A model generated the notes under the pieces. The model saw nothing but the letters and a program-made list of their open reading frames with translations, had not been told where the DNA came from and searched no databases. Below are positions 1 through 7,146 of a stretch of DNA of 40,983 nt, in pieces (the stretch's first letter is position 1; each line of letters starts with the position of its first letter). Source of the stretch: Motiliproteus sp041586615 (lineage in GTDB: Bacteria; Pseudomonadota; Gammaproteobacteria; Pseudomonadales; Balneatricaceae); assembly GCA_041586615.1 (NCBI GenBank), contig JBFGZS010000043.1, forward strand, positions 1-40,983. The letters run 5' to 3'. The position numbers were made by a program, and so were the translations under genes.

Positions 1-7
1 GAAAATG

Positions 8-98
8 TGGCGGTGGGGCAGGGATTCGAACCCTGGGTAGGCTATTAACCTACGCCGGTTTTCAAGACCGGTGCTTTCAGCCACTCAGCCACCCCACC
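8..98 (-). tRNA. tRNA-Ser (anticodon UGA)
   Basis: Read on the minus strand, a seven-base acceptor arm (GGTGGGG with CCCCACC) encloses a D arm starting TGGCTGAGTGG, a five-pair anticodon stem (CCGGT with ACCGG), a long variable arm and a T arm whose loop is TTCGAAT. The anticodon loop CTTGAAA gives UGA, so the tRNA reads UCA and related serine codons. The long variable arm is the class II type expected of serine tRNAs. The discriminator is G and the CCA tail is encoded (positions 10 to 8). Confidence 0.96.
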
Positions 99-111
99 GC
101 AGAGGCCGTGC

Positions 112-139
112 ATGATAGCGAATCCAGAATTTGTGTCAA
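112..139 (-). promoter_or_regulatory. Sigma-70 promoter of the tRNA-Ser gene
   Basis: On the minus strand a perfect -35 TTGACA (139 to 134) is followed after 16 bp by TATCAT (117 to 112). Transcription would start around position 105, a few bases before the 5' end of the tRNA at 98. The close match and short leader are typical of a stable-RNA promoter. Confidence 0.75.
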
Positions 140-583
140 CCTTTCTGCGCGTATTTATTGAAAATGCTGTGCCGATATTCGCTTGCGGACAGAGAAGCCT
201 CCCCGCCGACGCACGTCTTGCGCCTGATTCAGGCAGGGTTCATTGAACCGGTCTAAACTTGTAAAGCTTGGCATAACTCCCGTTCGGAGGCCCCATTGAT
301 CCACACTTCGTCGACAAAGAATTCGTCATGGGCGGATATTCCAATCGACGGTCGTCCCTTATACTCAAACTGCCTGTTTCTTAACCTGGCAGCAAAATAT
401 AGTTGGCAGGAGTTGTGTTATTTGCATTGGTCGATGGGATAAAGATAATCTTACCCACTGTCAGGTCGGGCTGTTTTTGCCCTTGTCGGGCGATTCCTGT
501 ATTTAGTGTGACGGGACCGGCGGTCATGGACCCTCTGTTAGACCAAACCATAAAAATCAGAACTAATTTCGGGATAGCCCATA
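140..583. other. Non-coding gap between tRNA-Ser promoter and livK
   Basis: No convincing gene lies here; a short open frame at 403-612 runs into livK in another frame, with no ribosome site. A weak sigma-70-like promoter can be read forward: TTGCAT at 422-427, 16 bp, then GATAAT at 444-449, which would leave a livK leader of about 125 nt. The -10 is good but the -35 matches only TTG. No riboswitch fold or leader peptide rich in Leu/Ile/Val codons was recognised. Confidence 0.35.
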
Positions 584-1690
584 ATGAAAACGATACAAAA
601 GACTCTCCTTAGCCTGGGTATCTCTGCCCTGATCGCAGGCACGGCACAGGCGGACATCAAGATTGCACTGGCCGGCCCCGTTACGGGCCCCGTTGCCCAG
701 TACGGCGATATGCAGGTTGTTGGTGCGAAAATGGCGATCGAACAGATCAACAAGGCGGGTGGCGTCAACGGAGAAATGCTCGAAGGCGTGCTCTATGACG
801 ACGCCTGCGACCCGAAACAAGCCACCGCCGTAGCCAACAAAATTGTTAACGACGGCATCCAGCTCGTGGTCGGTCACCTGTGCTCCAGTTCAACCGAGCC
901 GGCATCCGATATCTATGAAGACGAAGGCATTCTTATGATCACCGCCGCGTCGACCAGCCCAACCATCACGGAAAAAGGCTACCAGCTGGTCTTCCGGACT
1001 ATCGGTCTGGACAGTCTGCAAGGGCCGTTTGCCGCCAACCATATCATCACCGCGGTCAAACCAAAGCGTGTGGCCGTTATTCACGATAAGCAGCAGTACG
1101 GAGAAGGTCTGGCCAGCTCGGTTAAAGAGGAACTGGACAAAGCCGGCATCAAGGTCGTGATGTTTGAAGGCATCACCTCGGGCGACAAAGACTTCTCGGC
1201 ACTGATCGGCAAACTGAAAAAAGAAGCTGTCGACTTCGTTTACTACGGTGGCTACCACCCCGAACTGGGCCTGATCCTGCGTCAGTCACGCGAGAAAGGC
1301 TTCGAGGCAAAATTCATGGGCCCAGAAGGCGTGGGTAACCCCGACATCACCGCCATCGCAGGCAACGCCTCTGAAGGGCTCTTGGTAACCTTACCCAACA
1401 GCTTTGAAAAAGACCCACGCAACGCCGGCCTGGTTGCCGCGTTCAAGGCGAAGAACCAGGACCCGAGTGGCGCGTTCGTGTTCCCCGCCTACTCCGCGGT
1501 ACAGATCATGGCTGACGCCATCAAGGCCGTCGGCAGTGTCGACACCATGGATATGGCCGAGCATATCCGCAAGACAACCTTCAGTACCCCTACCGGCCAG
1601 CTGGGCTTTGATGCGAAGGGCGACCTGAAACAATTCAGCTTTGTGGTCTATAATTGGCACGCCGACGGCAGCAAGTCTGCGGTTAAATAA
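584..1690 (+). CDS. livK: Branched-chain amino acid ABC transporter, periplasmic binding protein
   Basis: A 368-residue type I periplasmic binding protein that captures leucine, isoleucine or valine and delivers it to the LivHMGF complex. The N-terminus is a signal peptide: a Lys-containing start, a hydrophobic stretch at about 8-20, and cleavage after AQA (about residue 23), before DIKIALAGPVTGPVAQYG, the hallmark start of mature LIV-binding proteins. The segment VYYGGYHPELGLILRQS is also typical of LivJ/LivK. It is the first gene of a livKHMGF cluster and is separated from livH by an intrinsic terminator, which should make the binding protein more abundant than the membrane parts. No strong ribosome site is visible before the ATG, but the signal peptide fixes the start. 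The exact amino acid preference cannot be read from sequence. Confidence 0.93.
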   Translation: MKTIQKTLLSLGISALIAGTAQADIKIALAGPVTGPVAQYGDMQVVGAKMAIEQINKAGGVNGEMLEGVLYDDACDPKQATAVANKIVNDGIQLVVGHLCSSSTEPASDIYEDEGILMITAASTSPTITEKGYQLVFRTIGLDSLQGPFAANHIITAVKPKRVAVIHDKQQYGEGLASSVKEELDKAGIKVVMFEGITSGDKDFSALIGKLKKEAVDFVYYGGYHPELGLILRQSREKGFEAKFMGPEGVGNPDITAIAGNASEGLLVTLPNSFEKDPRNAGLVAAFKAKNQDPSGAFVFPAYSAVQIMADAIKAVGSVDTMDMAEHIRKTTFSTPTGQLGFDAKGDLKQFSFVVYNWHADGSKSAVK

Positions 1691-1709
1691 GGCCACTCCT
1701 GCTTAGTAG

Positions 1710-1746
1710 AACACCCTCTTTTCACAAGAAAGGGGGTGTTTTTTTT
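1710..1746 (+). terminator. Intrinsic terminator/attenuator between livK and livH
   Basis: ACACCCTCTTT (1711-1721) pairs with AAAGGGGGTGT (1729-1739) over 11 positions with one G-U pair, around a seven-base loop, and is followed at once by seven T residues. It lies 20 bp after the livK stop and just before livH. This is the usual place for partial termination, so that the binding protein is over-produced relative to its permease. Confidence 0.85.
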
Positions 1747-1762
1747 GAGGGTCACGAGTCCT

Positions 1763-2689
1763 ATGCTTGAAAATATTCTCTATTTCATTCAGCAGCTGCT
1801 GAACGGCCTGACCATCGGCAGTACCTACGCGCTTATTGCGATCGGTTACACCATGGTTTACGGCATTATCGGTATGATCAACTTTGCCCACGGCGAAGTG
1901 TATATGATCGGCACCTACGTATCCTTTATCGTCATCGCAGGGCTGACCGTTCTGGGATTGGAAAACCTGCCCTTGATCTTTATGGCTGCCCTGCTGGTCA
2001 GCATGGGCGTCGCGGCCGCCTACGGTTTTACCATTGAACGCGTCGCCTACCGCCCTCTCCGGGGGCAACCGCGCCTGCTGGCGCTGATTTCCGCCATCGG
2101 TATGTCGATATTCCTCCAGAACTTCGTCCGCATCTCCCAGGGATCGCGGGATATCGCGATGCCGAGCCTGGTCACGGGCGGCTGGAGTTTCGGCGACGCC
2201 AGCAGCTTTGAGGTCAGCCTCAGCTACATGCAGGTAATCATCTGGGTCGTGACCCTGATTACGATGGCGGCACTGACCCTGTTCATCTCCCGCTCCAAAT
2301 GGGGGCGCGCCTGCCGCGCCTGCTCTCAGGACTTGGGCATGACCAACATGCTGGGTATCAACACCAATAACATCATTGCCCTCACCTTCGTCGTCGGCGC
2401 CGCCATGGCCGCCGTAGCCGGCTTGCTAGTAGGCATGTACTACGGCGTCGTCAACCCTTATATCGGCTTTATCGCCGGGCTCAAGGCCTTCACCGCGGCC
2501 GTGCTGGGGGGGATCGGCTCGATACCCGGCGCGATGCTTGGTGGCCTCCTGCTCGGCGTCACCGAAGCCATGACCTCTGCGTATTTCAGCAGTGAATACA
2601 AAGATGTGGTCGCATTTGGCCTATTGATAACCATACTGCTGTTCCGTCCTAGCGGACTGCTCGGCAAACCAGAGGTGGAGAAAATCTGA
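1763..2689 (+). CDS. livH: Branched-chain amino acid ABC transporter, permease LivH
   Basis: An inner-membrane permease of about 308 residues, one of two that form the translocation path of the Liv importer. It contains the family signature STYALIAIGYTMVYGIIGMI close to the N-terminus followed by NFAHGEVYMIG, almost as in E. coli LivH. The C-terminal half has AVLGGIGSIPGAMLGGLLLG, the conserved LivH/LivM cytoplasmic contact region. I start it at the ATG at 1763 because the product then begins MLENILYFIQQLLNGLTIGS, which aligns with the E. coli start; an in-frame start at 1736 would lie inside the terminator hairpin. The stop overlaps the livM start by one base. Confidence 0.93.
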   Translation: MLENILYFIQQLLNGLTIGSTYALIAIGYTMVYGIIGMINFAHGEVYMIGTYVSFIVIAGLTVLGLENLPLIFMAALLVSMGVAAAYGFTIERVAYRPLRGQPRLLALISAIGMSIFLQNFVRISQGSRDIAMPSLVTGGWSFGDASSFEVSLSYMQVIIWVVTLITMAALTLFISRSKWGRACRACSQDLGMTNMLGINTNNIIALTFVVGAAMAAVAGLLVGMYYGVVNPYIGFIAGLKAFTAAVLGGIGSIPGAMLGGLLLGVTEAMTSAYFSSEYKDVVAFGLLITILLFRPSGLLGKPEVEKI

Positions 2690-3951
2690 TGAATAAAACC
2701 CTCTACCCTGCCATCTTCGCCGCGATCATCATGCTGGTACTGACCAGCCTGATGCTGGGCGTCAACCTGAAAACCGAAGGGATCGCCCTGACCCTGGAGG
2801 GTGCCGACCAACAGACCTGGCTCGCCATCGGTGCCGCCACCCTGGTGGTGTTTTTTTTCCAGCTGTTTCGCGCGCAGATCACCCGCGCGATCAAGCTACC
2901 CACGCTACCCAGCGTCGATAGCGTTCTACCGGCCGGTCAACAGCGGGACACGCTGACCCGCATCGGTGCCGGCCTGGTGATTCTGGCCATGTTTATCTGG
3001 CCATTTTTCGGCTCCCGTGGCGCCGTTGACCTAGCAACCCTGACGCTCATCTACGTGATGCTCGGCCTGGGCCTGAATATCGTGGTTGGTCTGGCCGGCC
3101 TACTGGATCTCGGCTACGTCGCGTTCTACGCGGTCGGCGCCTATACCTATGCGCTGCTGTCCCTGTATTTCGATGTCTCCTTCTGGATTGCGTTACCCCT
3201 GTCGGGTCTGCTCGCGGCGATTTTCGGCTTCCTGCTCGGGTTTCCCGTCCTGCGACTACGCGGCGACTATCTGGCGATCGTGACACTGGGTTTTGGTGAA
3301 ATCATCCGGATATTACTGAATAACTGGACATCCCTCACCGGCGGGCCCAACGGTATCAGCCGCATCCCGAAACCCGACCTGTTTGGCCTGGAGTTCACTC
3401 GCCGCGCCAAAGGTGAAGGCAACATCCCGTTCCACGAATACTTTGGCATTGCCTACGACCCCAGCCACAAGGTGATTTTCTTGTACTTGCTGGCCGTCAT
3501 CCTGGTACTGATCACGGTCTACGTTATCCACCGCCTCACCCGTATGCCCATCGGTCGTGCCTGGGAAGCGCTACGTGAAGACGACATTGCCTGTCGCTCG
3601 TTAGGATTAAATCCGACGTTCATCAAGCTCACCGCCTTCACCATGGGTGCCAGCTTCGCCGGCTTTGCCGGTTGCTTCTTCGCCGCCCGTCAGGGCTTTA
3701 TCAGCCCCGAGTCATTTGTGTTTATCGAATCGGCCATTATCCTCGCCATCGTGGTCTTGGGCGGCATGGGCTCTCAGCTGGGTATTATCCTGGCCGCCGT
3801 GATGCTGACGGTACTGCCGGAACTTGCCCGTGAGTTCCAGGAATACCGAATGCTGATGTTCGGCCTGATGATGGTCTTTATGATGATCTGGCGCCCCCAG
3901 GGGCTGGTACCGATGAAACGCCCCCACCTGGAGCTGAAGCAGTATGACTAG
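2689..3951 (+). CDS. livM: Branched-chain amino acid ABC transporter, permease LivM
   Basis: The second inner-membrane permease of the Liv importer, 420 residues. It starts with two hydrophobic segments (about 5-25 and 43-60), the N-terminal extension seen in E. coli-type LivM. The family core follows: LGLGLNIVVGLAGLLDLGYVAFYAVGAY, then LRGDYLAIVTLGFGEIIRI and TGGPNGIS, and near the end VLGGMGSQLGIILAA. The start ATG overlaps the livH stop by one base (TGATG) and its own stop overlaps livG by eight bases, so translation of the three genes is probably coupled. Nothing looks damaged. Confidence 0.94.
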   Translation: MNKTLYPAIFAAIIMLVLTSLMLGVNLKTEGIALTLEGADQQTWLAIGAATLVVFFFQLFRAQITRAIKLPTLPSVDSVLPAGQQRDTLTRIGAGLVILAMFIWPFFGSRGAVDLATLTLIYVMLGLGLNIVVGLAGLLDLGYVAFYAVGAYTYALLSLYFDVSFWIALPLSGLLAAIFGFLLGFPVLRLRGDYLAIVTLGFGEIIRILLNNWTSLTGGPNGISRIPKPDLFGLEFTRRAKGEGNIPFHEYFGIAYDPSHKVIFLYLLAVILVLITVYVIHRLTRMPIGRAWEALREDDIACRSLGLNPTFIKLTAFTMGASFAGFAGCFFAARQGFISPESFVFIESAIILAIVVLGGMGSQLGIILAAVMLTVLPELAREFQEYRMLMFGLMMVFMMIWRPQGLVPMKRPHLELKQYD

Positions 3952-4711
3952 CGCATTATTGGAAGTATCGGGCCTGACGATGCGCTTCGGCGGGCTACTG
4001 GCGGTCAATGGTGTCAGCCTGACCGTGCGCGAAAAGCAGATCGTCTCGGTGATTGGCCCCAACGGGGCCGGTAAGACCACCGTGTTTAACTGTATCAGCG
4101 GTTTTTACAAACCCACCGAAGGCACGATCCTGTTCGACGGCGAAGAAGTCCAGGGGCTCAAGGGCCACAAGATTGCACGCAAAGGGATGGTTCGCACCTT
4201 TCAACACGTTCGCCTGTTCAAAGAGATGTCCGTGATTGAAAACCTGCTGGTTGCGCAACACCACCAGCTTAACACCAACCTGTTTTCAGGCTTTTTCAAA
4301 ACCCCGGCCTACCGCCTTGCCGAAGAGCAAGCGATGGAAAATGCAACCATGTGGCTGAAAAAGGTCGACCTGCTGGGTATGGCGAATCGGGAGGCCGGCA
4401 ACCTGGCCTATGGGCAGCAACGCCGGCTCGAGATCGCTCGCTGTATGGTCAGCGGTCCGCGCTTGCTGATGCTTGACGAGCCCGCTGCAGGCCTGAACCC
4501 CAATGAGACCCAAGAACTGGACGAGCTGATCTGCAATCTGCGTGACGAGTTCGACGTCTCTATTCTTCTGATCGAGCACGATATGGGGCTGGTCATGGGG
4601 ATCTCTGATCATATCGCCGTGATCAATCAGGGCACGCCGCTGGCCAGCGGCACCCCTGAACAGGTCCGTGACAACCCGGATGTCATCAAAGCCTACCTTG
4701 GAGAAGACTGA
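3944..4711 (+). CDS. livG: Branched-chain amino acid ABC transporter, ATPase LivG
   Basis: One of the two cytoplasmic ATPases that power the Liv importer, 255 residues. It has Walker A GPNGAGKTT (about 38-46), the LivG-type signature LAYGQQRRLEIAR, Walker B LLMLDEPAAGLNP and the switch histidine in LLIEHDMGLVM. The motif AYGQQRR in place of the usual SGGQ is normal for LivG. The gene overlaps livM by eight bases. Its stop codon overlaps the ATG of a small ORF that bridges to livF. Confidence 0.94.
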   Translation: MTSALLEVSGLTMRFGGLLAVNGVSLTVREKQIVSVIGPNGAGKTTVFNCISGFYKPTEGTILFDGEEVQGLKGHKIARKGMVRTFQHVRLFKEMSVIENLLVAQHHQLNTNLFSGFFKTPAYRLAEEQAMENATMWLKKVDLLGMANREAGNLAYGQQRRLEIARCMVSGPRLLMLDEPAAGLNPNETQELDELICNLRDEFDVSILLIEHDMGLVMGISDHIAVINQGTPLASGTPEQVRDNPDVIKAYLGED

Positions 4712-4800
4712 TGCCGACTACCCCTAAGTCCTCCTCCGGCCTTGCGGCCACGAACGCGTTGATGCGCGCTATTCGCCACACAACCGGGGGACGAGCCTGA
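4711..4800 (+). CDS. 29-codon ORF coupling livG to livF, unknown function
   Basis: The 88-bp gap between livG and livF is filled exactly by a 29-codon frame. Its ATG overlaps the livG stop (TGATG at 4709-4713) and its TGA overlaps the livF ATG (TGATG at 4798-4802). The peptide begins MPTTPKSSSGLAATNALM and ends in a basic RAIRHTTGGRA stretch; it has no membrane segment and I recognise no family. Overlaps at both ends suggest that ribosomes pass from livG through this frame into livF, so it may act as a translational relay rather than as a working peptide. It could also be a chance open frame of 90 bp, though exact junctions on both sides make that less likely. Confidence 0.5.
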   Translation: MPTTPKSSSGLAATNALMRAIRHTTGGRA

Positions 4801-5501
4801 TGCTGCGACTGGAAAACGTATCCACTCATTACGGCAAAGTACAGGCCCTTAATGATGTCTCCCTGGAGGTTAAGAAGGGCGAAATCGTGACGCTGATCGG
4901 CGCCAACGGTGCGGGAAAATCGACCCTGATGATGACGATCTGTGGTGATCCCCGCGCCAGCAGCGGCAAGATTTTCTTCAAGGACGAGGATATCACGCAC
5001 AAGCTCACCGACAAGATCATGCGCACGGGCCTGGCAGTCGTCCCCGAGGGACGACGCACCTTCTCCGCGATGACGGTTGAAGAGAACCTCAGTATGGGCG
5101 GCTTCTTTGTCAGCAAAGCGCATTACGCTCGCAACATGGCGCGGGTCTTTGAGCTGTTTCCTCGCCTCAAAGAGCGCCAGCACCAACGGGCCGGCACCAT
5201 GTCTGGCGGTGAGCAACAGATGCTGGCCATTGGTCGTGCGCTGATGAGCAACCCGGAGATGCTGTTCCTGGACGAACCGTCGCTGGGACTGGCGCCTATC
5301 ATCATTCAGCAAATTTTCCAGATTATTGCGATGCTGCGGGATGAAGGTGTGACGATCTTCCTGGTGGAACAGAATGCCAACCAGGCACTCAAAATAGCCG
5401 ACCGTGGCTACGTGCTTGAAAATGGCCGGATCGTCCTTCATGACACCGGCGACAACCTACTCGCCAACGACGACGTCCGCAACGCCTATCTCGGCGGTTA
5501 G
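4800..5501 (+). CDS. livF: Branched-chain amino acid ABC transporter, ATPase LivF
   Basis: The second ATPase of the Liv importer, 233 residues. Walker A is GANGAGKST (about 34-42); GDPRASSGKIFF and VVPEGRRTFSAMTVEENLSMGG are family signatures, followed by MSGGEQQMLAIGRALM, Walker B LFLDEPSLGLAP and FLVEQNANQAL. The alignment with E. coli LivF starts at once (LENVSTHYGKVQALNDVSL), which supports this start. It is the last gene of the operon and is followed by a terminator. Confidence 0.94.
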   Translation: MLRLENVSTHYGKVQALNDVSLEVKKGEIVTLIGANGAGKSTLMMTICGDPRASSGKIFFKDEDITHKLTDKIMRTGLAVVPEGRRTFSAMTVEENLSMGGFFVSKAHYARNMARVFELFPRLKERQHQRAGTMSGGEQQMLAIGRALMSNPEMLFLDEPSLGLAPIIIQQIFQIIAMLRDEGVTIFLVEQNANQALKIADRGYVLENGRIVLHDTGDNLLANDDVRNAYLGG

Positions 5502-5528
5502 CGGGGTAGCGTCCTGGCACCAAAACCA

Positions 5529-5559
5529 CAGGCGACTCCTCAGGGAGTCTGCCTGTTTT
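5529..5559 (+). terminator. Intrinsic terminator of the liv operon
   Basis: CAGGC and GACTCC (5529-5539) pair with GGAGTC and GCCTG (5544-5555), with a single bulged T at 5550 and a four-base loop, followed by TTTT. It lies 28 bp past the livF stop. Confidence 0.8.
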
Positions 5560-5610
5560 CGCTCCACCAAGCCCCCTGTTTCTCGTGACCAAAAGAGCGA
5601 AGCCCGCTTG

Positions 5611-5616
5611 TATAAT
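5611..5616 (+). promoter_or_regulatory. Possible -10 hexamer upstream of sixA
   Basis: A consensus TATAAT stands 134 bp before the sixA start, after the liv terminator. No good -35 is present at the right distance, so this is only a candidate promoter. Confidence 0.3.
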
Positions 5617-5750
5617 CCCCATGTTAAGCAATACTTACTGGCGCGAAGACTGATATCATTCGCTGCATACACCAGACCGTTCCATCCACCGATACGGTTA
5701 ATAGCCGGTCGTACACCGGACACATGCTCATCTGACCAGGAGTGAGATCC

Positions 5751-6248
5751 ATGAAGCGGTTAACCCTCATTCGTCACGCGACCTCGCACACCTCCGCCGA
5801 ATCGGGCTCTGATCATGATCGGCCTCTCACGGAGCAGGGATTGAACGAGGCGAGTCAGATGGCTTCTCTGTTAGCCGGCCAGGGAAACCCGCCCCAATTG
5901 ATTCTCAGCAGTAGCGCCAAGCGCGCATTAACCACCGCGCATATCTTTGCTGAGGCACTCGCCTACCCACAACAGGAGATCGAACTGCTTCCTGAGCTCT
6001 ACAGCGCCTATAACACCACGCTGATCAACCTGATCCAGCGCCAGGACGACAACCTCCAGCACATCGCGCTCGTCGGCCACAATCCGGCCATCAGCGAATT
6101 CAGCCAATTTCTCAGCGGCACGCGAACCGGCATGTCCCCCGCCACCGTCATTCAGCTGCAACTCTCGATAACGCAGTGGTGCGAACTGGCCGAGAATTGC
6201 GCGACCCTTCAACACGCGCTGCGCCCCTCCCTCGCACAACCCGGTTGA
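5751..6248 (+). CDS. sixA: SixA-type phosphohistidine phosphatase
   Basis: A 165-residue histidine phosphatase (phosphoglycerate mutase fold). The catalytic phospho-acceptor is His9 in LIRHA; Arg58 (SSAKRALTTA) and His110 (LVGHNPAISEF) complete the pocket. Length and lack of a long insert fit SixA, which removes phosphate from phosphohistidine domains such as those of PTSNtr, rather than a metabolic mutase. The ATG at 5751 has an AGGAG site eight bases upstream; an in-frame GTG at 5742 lies within that site and is rejected. The gene follows the liv terminator and leads into the ankyrin-like gene 47 bp later, possibly as a small operon. Confidence 0.82.
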   Translation: MKRLTLIRHATSHTSAESGSDHDRPLTEQGLNEASQMASLLAGQGNPPQLILSSSAKRALTTAHIFAEALAYPQQEIELLPELYSAYNTTLINLIQRQDDNLQHIALVGHNPAISEFSQFLSGTRTGMSPATVIQLQLSITQWCELAENCATLQHALRPSLAQPG

Positions 6249-6295
6249 CGCGTCAGCAACAGCGTTTATGATGCGCACTTTAGCGGAGTTTTGTC

Positions 6296-6925
6296 ATGCT
6301 GCGAATTTGGCGAAAGGCACGCACGGACCGTCTGCTGCAACAGGCTATTTGTCACCAGGATGGCGTTCGGCTCGTAAAAGCACTCAGAAAAGGCGCTGAC
6401 CCGACGCGAGGTTATGCGCTTAAAGCCTCCTCGCGCCCTGCCCGATCGCCACTCCAGCACTGTATCGACACCGGTTTCAGTGACGGCGTGCGCTTACTGC
6501 TCAGTCACACCAAGACGCATCCTGAGCAAGAGAGCGAACAGGCAGGCTTATTAATTGCGGCTATTCAGCACCCGCAAAACAGTTTGGCGCTACTCAACGC
6601 GCTGCTGCTCGGCGGAATTCGCGCCCAGGCCCTCTCCAGCCAGGCGTTATTTGCCTGCCTGGCGTTACCCGCAAACAAGGTCTCTCTGCATCTCGATCGT
6701 CTGCTGCAGTACGGCGCCGATATTCATGCACAAGACGCCCAGCAGAAAACCCTGCTGTACCACCTTCTGCAACGGGAAGATCAAAGCACCCTGGGGATGC
6801 TGATTAACGCCGGGGCATCACTACCGAGTGACCTTGACCGGGTGAACTGCAGCAGCGCCATCAAGCAGTTTGCCCTGCGCTTACACAACGACCTGGCCAC
6901 CCGGCGACTACTGGATTCTCGGTAA
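6296..6925 (+). CDS. Ankyrin-repeat-like cytoplasmic protein, function unknown
   Basis: A 209-residue protein with no signal peptide or membrane segment. Several stretches look like ankyrin repeats: a Gly-Ala-Asp-Pro loop near residue 35, the helix SPLQHCIDTGFSDGVRLLLS, then LLQYGADIHAQDAQQKTLLYHLLQ and LGMLINAGASLP in the C-terminal half. The repeats are divergent, and the middle (about 70-130) keeps only the helical pattern. Such repeats normally bind other proteins; no partner can be inferred. A GGAG site lies ahead of the ATG, and the gene sits 47 bp behind sixA on the same strand. Confidence 0.65.
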   Translation: MLRIWRKARTDRLLQQAICHQDGVRLVKALRKGADPTRGYALKASSRPARSPLQHCIDTGFSDGVRLLLSHTKTHPEQESEQAGLLIAAIQHPQNSLALLNALLLGGIRAQALSSQALFACLALPANKVSLHLDRLLQYGADIHAQDAQQKTLLYHLLQREDQSTLGMLINAGASLPSDLDRVNCSSAIKQFALRLHNDLATRRLLDSR

Positions 6926-7146
6926 AAGGTTACCTTGCCGCGAATATTTCCAGCGAACCCGCCCGCCAACCACTATATTTAATGCGTGGAGCCTGTTGTA
7001 TATCCCGGATTAAACCAAGCCTAACCATGCCACCGTCCACAGTGCGCTTTTTGCGTGTCGTAATCCTCTCACAAGGCACGACAGCAGTACCCGGCTGATT
7101 CGGGCAGGGCTGACGGACACGCAGACAGGCTGGCAAGGTCAAACCA

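Noticed and set aside
1..583. Integration site at the tRNA-Ser gene
   Set aside because: No integrase, no duplicated tRNA end and no phage-like gene next to it within the window.
403..612. 69-codon frame ahead of livK
   Set aside because: No ribosome site, overlaps the livK start in another frame and the product has no recognisable feature.
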